Positions 16,533 to 24,887 of a stretch of DNA of 64,000 nucleotides are shown here, piece by piece; the stretch's first letter is position 1, and the number at the start of each line of letters is the position of its first letter. The notes beneath the pieces are model-generated. The model did not search any database, was not told the DNA's origin, and saw nothing but the letters and a program-made list of their open reading frames with translations. The position numbers were made by a program, and so were the translations under genes. The DNA comes from Micromonospora chersina (GTDB taxonomy: Bacteria; Actinomycetota; Actinomycetes; Mycobacteriales; Micromonosporaceae), in contig NZ_FMIB01000002.1 of NCBI RefSeq assembly GCF_900091475.1, forward strand, positions 248,001 to 312,000, written 5' to 3'.

Positions 16533-18635
16533 ATGGCGGAGGGACGGGACGGGGCGCAGCCCCGGCGGACGCGGGGGCGCCGCCCCCAGGCACAGGTGGC
16601 CGCGGCGGAACGGGCGCTGCGCGCCGCCCGCGATCCGGAGCACGGCGACCGCGCCCGCCGGACCGCGACGCTGCCGGCGAGCGTGGAGAGCCCGGTCCGG
16701 CCGGCCGAACCGGCGAGCCGGCTGAGCCGCTGGCTGTTCCAGCACCGGGTGCAGCCCGTCGGCCCGGAGACCCGGGAGCACCAGGCGCGGACCCACCCCT
16801 GGTGGCAGGTGATGTGCCTGACCGGCGTCGACTACTTCTCGACGCTGTCCTACCTGCCCGGGATCGCGGCGGTGGCGGCCGGCGCGCTGAGCCCGCTCGC
16901 GACCCTGCTCATCGTGGCGCTGACCCTGTTCGGGATGCTGCCCATGTACCGGCGGGTGGCCCGGGAGAGCCCCCACGGGCAGGGCTCGGTCGCGATGCTG
17001 GAACGGCTGCTGCCGTTCTGGCGCGGCAAGCTGTTCGTGCTGGTGCTGCTCGGCTTCGTGGCCACCTCGTGGATCATCACGATCACGCTGTCCGCCGCCG
17101 ACGCGACAGTGCACCTGCTGGAGAACCCGATCCTGCCCGAGTCCTTCCCGCACGGCACCACGGCCGCCGTGCTGGTGACCGTGGTGCTGCTGCTCGTCCT
17201 CGGCGGGGTGTTCCTGCTGGGCTTCAGCGAGGCCGTGCAGGTGGCCATCCCCCTCGTGGCGGTCTTCCTCGCGCTGAACGCGGTGATCGTGGTCGCCGGC
17301 CTCGCCGAGATCGCGGCCGACCCGGGGAGCCTCAGCGGCTGGACCGATCGGCTGACCGAGGTCGGCGGGGCGGGTGACGTGCTGGCCACCAGCGTGCTGG
17401 CGTTCCCGCTGCTGGTGCTGGGCCTCTCCGGATTCGAGACCGGGGTGAGCATGATGCCGCTGGTCAAGGGCGGCGACGGCGACGCCGAGCGGCGGCTGGC
17501 GGTCCGGATCGGCAACACCCGCAAGCTGCTCACCACCGCCGCGCTGATCATGTCGGTCTACCTGATCGCCACCACGTTCGTCACCACCGTGCTGATCCCG
17601 GCGGACGCGTTCGAGCCCGGCGGGGCGGCCAGCGGTCGGGCCCTGGCCTTCCTGGCCCACGAGCACCTGGGCGAGGCGTTCGGCACGGTCTACGACATCA
17701 GCAGCATCTTCATCCTCTGGTTCGCCGGCGCCTCGGCGATGGCCGGCCTCATCAACATCGTCCCGCGCTACCTGCCCTCCTACGGCATGGCGCCGGAATG
17801 GGGGCGGGCCGTCCGTCCGGTGGTGCTGGTCTACACCGCCATCAGCATCGCCATCACGGTCGCCTTCCGGGCCGACGTCAACGCCCAGGCCGGCGCGTAC
17901 GCCACCGGCATCCTGGCCATGATGGTCTCCGGCGCGATCGCGGTGACCATCTCCGCGTACCGGGCGCGGCACCGGTTCGCCGCCGCCGGCTTCGCGGTGC
18001 TCACGCTCGTGCTGCTCTACGCGCTCGTCGAGAACGTGATCGAGAAGCCCGACGGGATCACCATCTCCGGCCTGTTCATCGCCGGCATCATCGCTGTCTC
18101 GCTGATCTCCCGGGTGTCCCGCACCACCGAACTACGCACCGAGCGGATCGAGTTCGACGACGCGGCGCGGCGGTTCGTCGCCGACTCGATCGCCCACGAC
18201 GGCCGGCTGCACCTCATCGCCAACAAGCGGCAGAGCGGCTCGCTGAAGGAGTACCGGGTCAAGGAGCGCGCCCAGCGCGGCATGAACCCGGTGCCCGGCG
18301 CCGCCGACGTGCTCTTCCTGGAGATCGACGTCAGCGACCCCTCGCGGTTCAGCGAGGTGCTGCGGGTGCACGGGGTGGAGGTCGGCGGGTACCGGATCCT
18401 GCGCGCCAGCAGCCCGGCCGCGCCCAACGCCATCGCGGCCATCCTGCTGGCGCTGCGCGACGCCACCGGAATCCGGCCGCACTGCCACTTCGAGTGGTCC
18501 GAGGGCAACCCCATCGCGCACCTGCTGCGCTACCTGATCCTCGGCCGCGGCGACACCCCGCCGGTGGTCCGGGAGATCATCCGCAAGTCCGAGCCGGACC
18601 CCACGCGCCGTCCGGGCATCCACGTCGGCGGCTGA
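16533..18635 (+). CDS. Amino acid permease (APC superfamily)
   Basis: A 700-residue transporter. The N-terminus of about 85 residues is hydrophilic and basic. About 12 membrane helices follow, starting at the [21 protein letters not shown] segment characteristic of APC-type permeases in actinomycetes. The C-terminal about 160 residues are soluble ([25 protein letters not shown]) and may be regulatory. The substrate, probably an amino acid or cation-coupled solute, is unclear. The ATG at 16533 was chosen for a GAAGGGGTG ribosome-binding site just upstream. Confidence 0.8.
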   Translation: MAEGRDGAQPRRTRGRRPQAQVAAAERALRAARDPEHGDRARRTATLPASVESPVRPAEPASRLSRWLFQHRVQPVGPETREHQARTHPWWQVMCLTGVDYFSTLSYLPGIAAVAAGALSPLATLLIVALTLFGMLPMYRRVARESPHGQGSVAMLERLLPFWRGKLFVLVLLGFVATSWIITITLSAADATVHLLENPILPESFPHGTTAAVLVTVVLLLVLGGVFLLGFSEAVQVAIPLVAVFLALNAVIVVAGLAEIAADPGSLSGWTDRLTEVGGAGDVLATSVLAFPLLVLGLSGFETGVSMMPLVKGGDGDAERRLAVRIGNTRKLLTTAALIMSVYLIATTFVTTVLIPADAFEPGGAASGRALAFLAHEHLGEAFGTVYDISSIFILWFAGASAMAGLINIVPRYLPSYGMAPEWGRAVRPVVLVYTAISIAITVAFRADVNAQAGAYATGILAMMVSGAIAVTISAYRARHRFAAAGFAVLTLVLLYALVENVIEKPDGITISGLFIAGIIAVSLISRVSRTTELRTERIEFDDAARRFVADSIAHDGRLHLIANKRQSGSLKEYRVKERAQRGMNPVPGAADVLFLEIDVSDPSRFSEVLRVHGVEVGGYRILRASSPAAPNAIAAILLALRDATGIRPHCHFEWSEGNPIAHLLRYLILGRGDTPPVVREIIRKSEPDPTRRPGIHVGG

Positions 18636-18659
18636 GCCCCGCCGCCGGCCGCCGGCCCC

Positions 18660-18718
18660 GTCCGGGTCCGACACCCGAAGGGGTACGCACACCGCCACCC
18701 GGACCGGGCTGCGCCCGG
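18660..18718. terminator. Convergent terminator region
   Basis: Two hairpins lie between convergent genes: GTCCGGGT (18660-18667) with ACCCGGAC (18697-18704), and CCGGGC-TGC-GCCCGG (18704-18718). They serve the permease and the F420 oxidoreductase from either side. Confidence 0.65.
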
Positions 18719-18725
18719 CTACCGG

Positions 18726-19685
18726 TCAGCCGAGTTGGCGCACCCGGTCGAGGAAGCCGCCGGCGCAGAAGTCCAGGAAGCCGTCGGGGTCCGGGCCGGC
18801 GTTCTGCAGGACGATGTGGTCGTAGCCGGCCTCGACGTACGCCCGCGCCTTCGCCAGGTGCGCCTCGGGGTCGGGGCCGACCGAGAACTGCCGCCGGATG
18901 TGCTGGTCCTCGACCCAGACCGTGGCGGCGTCGAAGTTCACCGGGTTGGGCAGCTCGCTCATGACCTTCCAGCCGGTGACCGCCCACCGGCTGGTCTCCT
19001 TCGCCGCCTGGACCGCCTGCTCCTCGTCCGGGGCCCAGGCCAGCGGCACCTCCGCGTAGCGCGGTCCCTGACCGCCGGCCTCCCGGTAGTGCGCGACGAT
19101 CGACGACTTCGGCTCGGTGGCGAAGAGCCCGTCGCCCAGCTCGGCGGCGGTCGCCGCGGAGGACCGCCCGCTGGCGGCCACGGCGATCACCGGCGGCGTC
19201 TCCGGCAGGTCCCAGACCCGGGCGTCCTCCAGTTGGAGGTGCCGGCCCTCGTACGACTGGTAGCCGCCCTGCCAGAGCAGCCGGATGATCTCCAGGGCCT
19301 CGCGCAGCCGTTCGTGCCGGCCGCGGACGCTGGGGAAGCCCTGCCCCACCACGTGCTCGTTGAGCCGCTCGCCGGCGCCCACGCCGAGGGTGAACCGGCC
19401 GTCGGAGATCAGCGCCATGGTGGCCGCGGCCTGGGCGATGATCGCCGGGTGGTACCGGACCGAGGGGCAGGTGACCCCGGTTGCCAGGCCCAGCGTGCTG
19501 GTCTTCGCGGCGATGGCGGCGAGCGCGCTCCAGGTGAAGCAGGAGTGCCCCTGCACCTCCAGCCAGGGGTGGTAGTGGTCGCTCATCTCGACGAAGTCGA
19601 AGCCGGCCTGTTCCGCGCGGACGGCCTGGCGGATGAGTTCCTGCGGGCCGAAGGCCTCCGAAGCCAGCTTGTAGCCGATCTGCAT
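18726..19685 (-). CDS. F420-dependent LLM-class oxidoreductase
   Basis: A 319-residue TIM-barrel enzyme of the luciferase-like/F420 group, resembling the TIGR03557 (G6PDH-like) subfamily. It opens with MQIGYKLASEAFGP. It has EMSDHYHPWLEVQGHS (cofactor-binding region), LATGVTCPSVRYHP and LGVGAGERLNEHV, all standard for this subfamily. It would transfer hydride between F420 and an unknown substrate. F420 use is inferred from family and host. It is monocistronic, closed by the terminator at its 3' end. Confidence 0.87.
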   Translation of the reverse strand: MQIGYKLASEAFGPQELIRQAVRAEQAGFDFVEMSDHYHPWLEVQGHSCFTWSALAAIAAKTSTLGLATGVTCPSVRYHPAIIAQAAATMALISDGRFTLGVGAGERLNEHVVGQGFPSVRGRHERLREALEIIRLLWQGGYQSYEGRHLQLEDARVWDLPETPPVIAVAASGRSSAATAAELGDGLFATEPKSSIVAHYREAGGQGPRYAEVPLAWAPDEEQAVQAAKETSRWAVTGWKVMSELPNPVNFDAATVWVEDQHIRRQFSVGPDPEAHLAKARAYVEAGYDHIVLQNAGPDPDGFLDFCAGGFLDRVRQLG

Positions 19686-19821
19686 CGCCGTGGTCTCCCG
19701 TCCCCGCGTGGCTGGACCGCTGCCCTTCCCACCCCGCGACCCGGCAAACGCCGCCGGAATGAGGAACCCAGCCTCCTAGGACGCGGTAAGCGTGGTGACG
19801 TGGCACACGCCGGCACGGAAC

Positions 19822-19853
19822 GGCCCGCGCCGCGGGGGAGCGGGGCGCGGGCC
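19822..19853 (-). terminator. Terminator after small membrane protein gene
   Basis: GGCCCGCGCC (19822-19831) and GGCGCGGGCC (19844-19853), perfect 10-bp arms with a 12-bp loop, 22 bp past the stop of the gene ending at 19876. Confidence 0.8.
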
Positions 19854-19875
19854 GGGGTGGTGCGGGGGTACGGGC

Positions 19876-20082
19876 CTACTTGGACGGCTCGGGGAGCTTG
19901 CAGTCCACCTTGGGGTTCGCGCCGATGTAGTTCAGCGGGCCGGCCACGATGGTGACCAGGATGGTGCCGGCCTCGGCGCAGTTGGTGTCGTCGTTGCCGT
20001 AGTAACCGCGCTGGCCGGCGGCGATGGCGCCGATGACGAGCCAGATGACGACCAGGACGCCGACTATCGAGGTGCCGCGCAT
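19876..20082 (-). CDS. Small single-span membrane protein
   Basis: 68 residues. A hydrophobic helix (SIVGVLVVIWLVIGAIAAG) is followed by a periplasm-facing stretch, a second weakly hydrophobic segment (TILVTIVAGPLNYIG) and a Cys-Lys-Pro-containing tail. The ATG at 20082 has a good AGTGGAGGC ribosome-binding site; a start at 20127 lacks one. Related short proteins are widespread in Micromonosporaceae without known function. Confidence 0.7.
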   Translation of the reverse strand: MRGTSIVGVLVVIWLVIGAIAAGQRGYYGNDDTNCAEAGTILVTIVAGPLNYIGANPKVDCKLPEPSK

Positions 20083-20200
20083 GGGTTGCCTCCACTGGGG
20101 TTGTGGTGGATTCGAGGTGGAGGCCATGTACCCCGAGCGGGTGAACGGTCAAACGACGCCCAGGTCCCGGCGCGGCCGATTCCGACCATGCCGCGACGGC

Positions 20201-21403
20201 TCAGTGCGGTGGCGAGGGATCCTCCGGCGGCCTGCCCCGGCTGCGCAGGTGGTCGGCGACGGCCACACCGACCAGCACCAGCATCGCCCCGAGCGCGGCG
20301 TAGACGGGCGCCAGGAACAGCGCGCCGGGCGCGATGCTGAGCAACGCAAGGACGCCGCCGGGCCGCGACAGGGACACCCGGCTGAACACCTCGTACTCGA
20401 AGGCTGCGCGACCGACCAGGAACAGCGCCGGCCCGCCGAGGAGGATCGCCAGCCAGGCCGGCGGGGTGCGCCCGGTCGGTTCGAGCAGCACCAGGTCGAA
20501 CCCCGCCGCGCTGGTCACCACCCCGGCCACCATGAGGAGATGGGTGTACGGGGCGGAGTTCAGGAACTTGCTCGGCTGCTTCGCCATGGCGATGGCGTGC
20601 GGCAGCAGCTCGCCGGACTTGTGCACGTAGATGCGCCAGAGCAGCAGCGTGGTGGCGAACGCGACGGCGAACGCGCCGATGTTCTCCGTCTCGGAGTGGT
20701 GCAGGCTGAAGACGGTGCCGGTGACCAGGATGGCGTCGCCCAACGCGATGATGAAGAACTGCTGGTAGCGCTCCGACAGGTGCTCGGCGGTCACGTTGCG
20801 CTGGGCGTCCGGCACCACACCGAGGCCCGGCACCGGATACGCGAGCCGGAACCCGAGGTAGTCGATGGCCAGGGCCAGCAGCCAGAGCGTCTCGCGGGCG
20901 TGGCCGCTGACCGTGGCGCCGACGAGCCAGGGGATGGCGGAGACCGCGAACCAGATGAAGATGCGGGCCGCCCGGCGCTGGGTCTGCCGGTGGCGCCGGA
21001 CCGTCGGCATGAGGAACAGCCCGCGTCCGAGATGGATCGCCACGTACGTCCCGGCGAAGACCAGCCCGCGGGCGCCGAACGCCTCCGGGATGGCGGTGGT
21101 CATGAGCAGCGCCCCGAACATGACCGCGACGATCAGCAGCTTGATCTCGGTGCGTTGCGGGTCGTACAGGTCGGTGACGAGGGTGGTGATCGCCCAGGTC
21201 CACCACATGGCCATCAGCATGATCAGCGACTGGACGGCCCGTTGCCAGTCGACCTCGATGACCAGGCCGCGGGAGATGAGCGAGAGCGCGACCACGTAGA
21301 CCAGGTCGAAGAAGAGCTCCAGCAGGGTCACCCGGCGTGGCGCCTCGGGATCGCGCACCGGGGGTCGCCGCTCGGCGGGCTGCTCCGGCGTGGCGGTGGG
21401 CAC
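20201..21403 (-). CDS. Low temperature requirement protein A (LtrA)-like membrane protein
   Basis: A 400-residue polytopic protein with about ten membrane segments. The LtrA hallmark VTLLELFFDLVYVVAL is near the N-terminus, and the later LSERYQQFFIIALGDAIL is typical of this family. The role is unclear; the name comes from a Listeria cold-growth phenotype. GTG at 21403 is chosen because a GGAG ribosome-binding site precedes it and the upstream extension is low-complexity Arg/Gly. Confidence 0.87.
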   Translation of the reverse strand: MPTATPEQPAERRPPVRDPEAPRRVTLLELFFDLVYVVALSLISRGLVIEVDWQRAVQSLIMLMAMWWTWAITTLVTDLYDPQRTEIKLLIVAVMFGALLMTTAIPEAFGARGLVFAGTYVAIHLGRGLFLMPTVRRHRQTQRRAARIFIWFAVSAIPWLVGATVSGHARETLWLLALAIDYLGFRLAYPVPGLGVVPDAQRNVTAEHLSERYQQFFIIALGDAILVTGTVFSLHHSETENIGAFAVAFATTLLLWRIYVHKSGELLPHAIAMAKQPSKFLNSAPYTHLLMVAGVVTSAAGFDLVLLEPTGRTPPAWLAILLGGPALFLVGRAAFEYEVFSRVSLSRPGGVLALLSIAPGALFLAPVYAALGAMLVLVGVAVADHLRSRGRPPEDPSPPH

Positions 21404-21610
21404 GAGGTGCTCCTGCGGTGGCGGGATCGGCGCGGCGGGCCGTCCGGCCCTGCACCGACCGTAGCGACGCCCGCGCGGACCCGTGCCGCATTTGCCTATT
21501 CGCGCCCGTCCGGGGCACCACGCCGCGACCGGTCCCACCCGCCCGGCCGGGCCCGGTCCGGCTTGACCGCGCCGACTCGCCCCGGGCCGGCTCGCCGGCC
21601 GCCGGACACG

Positions 21611-21651
21611 GCGCGGGCCGGTGGCGACCCTCGGTCACCACCGGCCCGCGC
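21611..21651 (-). terminator. Strong hairpin terminator
   Basis: GCGCGGGCCGGTGG (21611-21624) pairs perfectly with CCACCGGCCCGCGC (21638-21651), directly after the stop at 21658 of the helix-hairpin-helix protein gene. Confidence 0.87.
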
Positions 21652-21657
21652 GTCGGA

Positions 21658-22587
21658 TCAGGCGTCCTCGCCGGCGCCGACCGGGAGCACCCGCTCCGCG
21701 TCGGCACGGGCGCCGGCCAGCACCTTCGCCTGCTGCGACCAGGTCGCCAGGCCCGGGGCGGCGCGCAGGCCGGCGGCCTTGACGGTCTCCCGCAGCGCCG
21801 CCTCGTCCAGCTCGGCGAGCTGCTGGTAGGTGCGGATGCCGGCGGCCTGGAGGGCGGCGGCCAGCTTCGGCCCGATGCCCTGGATCCGCCGGAAGTCGTC
21901 CGGGGCCTCCGCCTGGACCGGAGCGGCGTCCTCGACCGCGGCGCGCGGCGCGGGCACCGCCACCGGCGCGACCGGCTCCGGCTCGGCGACCGGCTCGGCC
22001 TCGACGGCCACCGGCTCGGCCGGCACGGTCGCCGGCTCGGCGGCCGGCGCCGGCTCGTTCTCGGCGGCCGGGATGGCGGCCGGCTCCGCGTCGGCGGCCA
22101 CCGGCTCCGGCGCGGTCCGGACCGGCTCGGTCTCCTCGACCGCGACCGGCTCGACGGCGACCGGCTCGGCGGCGACCTCGACCGGCTCGACCGGGCGGAC
22201 CGGCTCGTCCTCGGACCGGGCCGGCTCCTCGACGGCCACCGGCTCGACGGCAGCGGGCTCGACGGCCGCGGACTCGGCGGACGCCGGCTCGGCGGACGGC
22301 AGGGTGGTGGCCTGGGCGGCCAGCGTGGCGGCGGCCGGGGCGCCGTCCTGCTCGACCGGGGCCGGCTGTTCGGTCACCGCGGCGGGCGCGGGCACCTCGT
22401 CGACCACCGCCTCCGGCCGCTCCTGGTCGACCGTGGCGGTCACCTCGGGCGCCGGGGCGGCGGCACCCTCCACCGTGGGCGTACCGGTGCCGGCCCCGTT
22501 CCGGCGGCCGCTCACCACCCACCCGATGCCCAGGCCCACCAGCAGGGCCAGGATCAGAACCAGCCACTGCCCGAAGCTCGACGGCAT
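21658..22587 (-). CDS. Membrane-anchored protein with Pro/Ala/Val/Glu repeats and helix-hairpin-helix end
   Basis: 309 residues. One N-terminal membrane helix (LVLILALLVGLGIGWVVSG), then about 190 residues of low-complexity PVAVE/EPVA repeats, then a C-terminal HhH domain (DFRRIQGIGPKLAAALQAAG, TYQQLAELDEAAL) like the DUF4332/Rad51-type HhH. The HhH could bind DNA or protein near the membrane; the repeat probably acts as an extended spacer. Such proteins occur widely in Micromonospora. Role unknown. Confidence 0.8.
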   Translation of the reverse strand: MPSSFGQWLVLILALLVGLGIGWVVSGRRNGAGTGTPTVEGAAAPAPEVTATVDQERPEAVVDEVPAPAAVTEQPAPVEQDGAPAAATLAAQATTLPSAEPASAESAAVEPAAVEPVAVEEPARSEDEPVRPVEPVEVAAEPVAVEPVAVEETEPVRTAPEPVAADAEPAAIPAAENEPAPAAEPATVPAEPVAVEAEPVAEPEPVAPVAVPAPRAAVEDAAPVQAEAPDDFRRIQGIGPKLAAALQAAGIRTYQQLAELDEAALRETVKAAGLRAAPGLATWSQQAKVLAGARADAERVLPVGAGEDA

Positions 22588-22756
22588 GCCAACCTCCTCC
22601 TATGTACGTAAGCGACGATCGCGAGAAAACAGGGGGCAGCTTCGCACACGTACGCGCGGGGCGACAGGGAGGTCGGCGGCTGCCGTCGCTGGTGGGACCG
22701 GGCGGTGCCGGCCGGTGGCCGCGGGATGACCGTGCGTGTGCCGCGGGGTCGCCGAA

Positions 22757-22801
22757 GGGGCGCCCCGGACCCTGGTGCCGTTCGAGGGTCCGGGACGCCC
22801 C
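22757..22801 (-). terminator. 17-bp hairpin terminator after cyclase gene
   Basis: GGGGCGCCCCGGACCCT (22757-22773) pairs with AGGGTCCGGGACGCCCC (22785-22801), one mismatch, 11-base loop, 20 bp past the stop of the TcmI-type cyclase. It marks the left end of the biosynthetic cluster. The rest of the 234-bp gap to the HhH gene start at 22587 shows nothing else recognisable. Confidence 0.88.
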
Positions 22802-22821
22802 GGTCTTCGGTGCGGTGACGC

Positions 22822-23169
22822 TCAGCAACCCCGCCGGGGCGCCGGCAGGTCGACCGCGTCCCAGCTGTAGAAGCAACCCGCCACGGCGTCGCGAGGGGAC
22901 CGCCAGGTCGGCAGGTACGGCGAGGTGTGCGCCGACAGCCGCTCGTTGACCTGCTGGTACAGCGGGTTGTCGCGGACCTCGGCGGCCAGGTCCGGGTCGA
23001 CGGCGACCGTCTCCATGAGGTGCACGCACAGGTCGTGGAGGTAGTACAGCGACCGGTGCCGTACGCCGGTGAGGCGGGGCAGCTCGGTGGCGTCGGACTC
23101 GGCGAAGATCTGCGCCACCCGGCCCTGCGCCCCCGGCACGATCCGGCTGACGACCAACAGTCGACTCAT
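22822..23169 (-). CDS. TcmI-family type II polyketide cyclase (copy 1)
   Basis: A 115-residue ferredoxin-like monooxygenase-fold cyclase of the TcmI/WhiE-ORFVII family, which closes late rings of long aromatic polyketides. The signature [17 protein letters not shown] stretch appears as [20 protein letters not shown], with [15 protein letters not shown] at the end. It is clearly paralogous to the cyclase at 24555, the two flanking the SARP gene on opposite strands. A SARP-type direct repeat (23251-23268) ends 81 bp before its ATG. The few extra residues (DLPAPRRGC) at the end are not conserved. Confidence 0.93.
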   Translation of the reverse strand: MSRLLVVSRIVPGAQGRVAQIFAESDATELPRLTGVRHRSLYYLHDLCVHLMETVAVDPDLAAEVRDNPLYQQVNERLSAHTSPYLPTWRSPRDAVAGCFYSWDAVDLPAPRRGC

Positions 23170-23250
23170 CGGGACCCCTCTCGCCGCTCGTGGTGCCCCG
23201 ACCCCGGGCGAGGAGTTCGGTCACCGTGCGGCACACCCTGCCGGGCCGGC

Positions 23251-23268
23251 TGTCACGTGGCCGTCACG
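23251..23268 (-). promoter_or_regulatory. SARP-box-like heptamer repeat for cyclase copy 1
   Basis: On the minus strand the site reads CGTGACG-GCCA-CGTGACA: two heptamers with 4-bp spacing, 11-bp period, as in SARP target promoters. Its gene-proximal edge is 81 bp before the ATG, almost the same distance as the site before the other cyclase (79 bp). Confidence 0.7.
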
Positions 23269-23302
23269 ACCCGCGCGGGGACATTGATGGCGGTGGTGAC
23301 GC

Positions 23303-24121
23303 TCAGCGGGGGTGCGGTGTGGTGGGCGCGGTCGGGCCGCGGGGCGGGGAGCCGGCCGGGCGGCCGTTGCTCCGGTCCGGCCGCCGCTGGGGGGCCGGCC
23401 GGGTGGCCCGCCGGATCGGGGCGAGGGTCTCGTCGAGCAGGGCGCACATGGCCGGGGACGGCTCCAGGCGCAGTTCGCGCAGCAGCAGGTCCCGGTAGAC
23501 GTAGAAGGCGTGCACCGCTTCGAAGGCGTTGCCCTCGGCGAGGTGGATGCGGACCACCAGGCGGTGCGGGGTCTCGCGCAGCGGTTCGGCGGCCATGGCC
23601 TCCAGCGCCGCCTCCAGGGCCTCGCCGTGCCGGCCGGCGGCGAGGTGGTTGCCCGCGAGTTCCTCAAGCATGTGCAGCCGGAGCTGGCGCAGCCGTTCGC
23701 GTTCCAGCAGCACCCAGTCGTCGTACCAGCCGGGGAGCAGGTCGTGCCGGCCGGCGCCGGCGGCCCCGCGGGGCACCTCGCCGTCGCGTACGCGGGCCGC
23801 GGTGGCGACCAGCTCGTCGACGTCGAGGTGGACGGTGGGGTCGAGGCGGACGGTGTCCCCGTCGGTGCGCAGCGGGCAGCAGGGGTCCTGCCGGAGTCGC
23901 CACAGCGCGGTGCGCAGCGAGGAGAGCGCCCGGTCCTCGGGGGTCTCCGGCCAGAGCAGTCCGGCCAGGTGGCTGCGGGTGGCGCCCGGGCGGAGCCCGA
24001 TGAGGGCGATGACGCGTTGCAGGCCCCGGGGGACCACCACCGGGACGTCGTCGTGGAGCAGCCGGAACCCGCCGAGCAGGTGCAGCGAAACCCGTGGGGC
24101 GGGGTCTCCCGCCGTGGGCAT
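23303..24121 (-). CDS. SARP-family pathway-specific activator
   Basis: A 272-residue activator. The N-terminal OmpR-like winged helix covers about residues 8-100 (VSLHLLGGFRLLHDD, then SHLAGLLWPETPEDRALSSLRTALWRLRQ). The bacterial transcriptional activation domain follows (DLLPGWYDDWVLLERERLRQ, then HAFYVYRDLLLRELRLEPSP). SARPs activate antibiotic-cluster promoters through heptamer direct repeats, and such repeats occur on both sides of this gene. The ATG at 24121 is chosen because the conserved domain begins within ten residues and a promoter-like element lies upstream at about 24271-24300; an in-frame ATG at 24283 would lie within it. A Pro/Arg-rich tail ends the protein. Confidence 0.92.
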   Translation of the reverse strand: MPTAGDPAPRVSLHLLGGFRLLHDDVPVVVPRGLQRVIALIGLRPGATRSHLAGLLWPETPEDRALSSLRTALWRLRQDPCCPLRTDGDTVRLDPTVHLDVDELVATAARVRDGEVPRGAAGAGRHDLLPGWYDDWVLLERERLRQLRLHMLEELAGNHLAAGRHGEALEAALEAMAAEPLRETPHRLVVRIHLAEGNAFEAVHAFYVYRDLLLRELRLEPSPAMCALLDETLAPIRRATRPAPQRRPDRSNGRPAGSPPRGPTAPTTPHPR

Positions 24122-24270
24122 TCTCGATCCACCGGACACGGGCGCACCCCCCTGCACCGGAACCCTCGTTCCGACCGTCCTCTGTGCCCGGCTCGGCTGC
24201 CGCGACGCCGGTGTCGGAACGGCTCCGCCGTGGCGGAGAAAGCCCGCTGTGACCGGGCTGACCGGTACGG

Positions 24271-24312
24271 AGAATATCAACACTTGTTACTCTGCGTCAA
24301 TGAGGCGTCGGT
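24271..24312 (-). promoter_or_regulatory. Candidate SARP-gene promoter with heptamer repeat
   Basis: Minus-strand ACCGACG-CCTC-ATTGACG (24312-24295) is an 11-bp-period direct repeat. Its TTGACG can act as -35, with TATTCT (24276-24271) 18 bp on or GATATT 16 bp on as -10. This would drive the SARP gene leftward and allow autoregulation. The site lies in the 433-bp gene-free stretch 24122-24554; between 24122 and 24270 nothing else was recognised. Confidence 0.55.
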
Positions 24313-24342
24313 TTGCTGACCGTCCGTAATGGTCAGACGAAC
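24309..24342. promoter_or_regulatory. Interrupted inverted repeat between SARP and cyclase genes
   Basis: CGGTT-TG-CTGACC (24309-24321) faces GGTCAG-ACG-AACCG (24331-24344) around a 9-base centre; the inner CTGACC/GGTCAG (24316-24336) is perfect. It lies in the divergent control region and could be an operator for a regulator other than the SARP. Confidence 0.45.
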
Positions 24343-24415
24343 CGCCTGTGAACTGCGAAAAAGTGTCGCTATCTATTCGGGCCTGTTGATCTTCCCATAG
24401 CCGGCGCACAGCTTG

Positions 24416-24433
24416 CGTCAACGCAGCGTCACG
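24416..24433 (-). promoter_or_regulatory. SARP-box-like heptamer repeat, leftward orientation
   Basis: Plus strand CGTCAAC-GCAG-CGTCACG, which reads CGTGACG-CTGC-GTTGACG leftward. Period 11 bp. It has the same consensus as the boxes before both cyclases. Confidence 0.65.
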
Positions 24434-24457
24434 GACTTCCCGGGCCGATGGTGGCCG

Positions 24458-24475
24458 GTTGACGCCGCGTTGACG
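24458..24475 (+). promoter_or_regulatory. SARP box of the main biosynthetic operon
   Basis: Two identical heptamers, GTTGACG-CCGC-GTTGACG, with 11-bp period, ending 79 bp before the cyclase ATG at 24555 that opens the long operon. It is the best match in the window to SARP binding geometry. No clear -10 was found at the expected distance. Confidence 0.75.
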
Positions 24476-24554
24476 GTGCCGGCGGCACCGTGGCGCCAGT
24501 CGTCCGGCGAGACCGGTCGCCACGCACCGGGACGCACCCAGGGGAGGCTGCGCA

Positions 24555-24887
24555 ATGGACCGCTCGCTCATCGTCGCCAAGGTGGTGCCCACCGCCGAGG
24601 ATCGGGTCGCCGAGATCTTCGCCGAGTCCGACGCCACCGAACTGCCCGGGCTGGTCGGCGTCCGGCACCGCTCGCTCTACCGGCTGCACGACCTCTACGT
24701 GCATCTCCTGGAGACGGACGAGCCGGCCCAGGGCGCGGTGGAGGAGGCGCGCGGCCACCCCGAGTTCATCCGGGTCAGCGAGCGGCTGCGCCCGTACATC
24801 TCGCCGTACCTGCCGACCTGGCGCTCGCCCCGCGACGCCATGGCCCACTGCTTCTACCGGTACGACGCGACCGGGCGGCGGTCGTGA
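24555..24887 (+). CDS. TcmI-family type II polyketide cyclase (copy 2)
   Basis: A 110-residue TcmI/WhiE-ORFVII-type cyclase, first gene of the main operon. Markers are [20 protein letters not shown] and [20 protein letters not shown]. It is expected to direct the last aldol closures of a long poly-beta-ketone. The ribosome-binding site is AGGGGAGG. Its stop overlaps the GTG of the carboxyltransferase gene, giving translational coupling. Having two TcmI-type paralogues in one cluster, on opposite strands, is uncommon and may mean different ring specificity. Confidence 0.94.
   Translation: MDRSLIVAKVVPTAEDRVAEIFAESDATELPGLVGVRHRSLYRLHDLYVHLLETDEPAQGAVEEARGHPEFIRVSERLRPYISPYLPTWRSPRDAMAHCFYRYDATGRRS

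Noticed and set aside
22060..22450. Possible CRISPR-like or VNTR array in the HhH protein gene
   Set aside because: The repetition comes from GTCGCCGGCTC-like codon runs encoding PVAVE-type protein repeats; units vary in length and there are no spacers.
24121..24283. Longer SARP protein starting at 24283
   Set aside because: The extra 54 residues are low-complexity and the start would overlap the promoter-like TTGACG/TATTCT element and a heptamer repeat.
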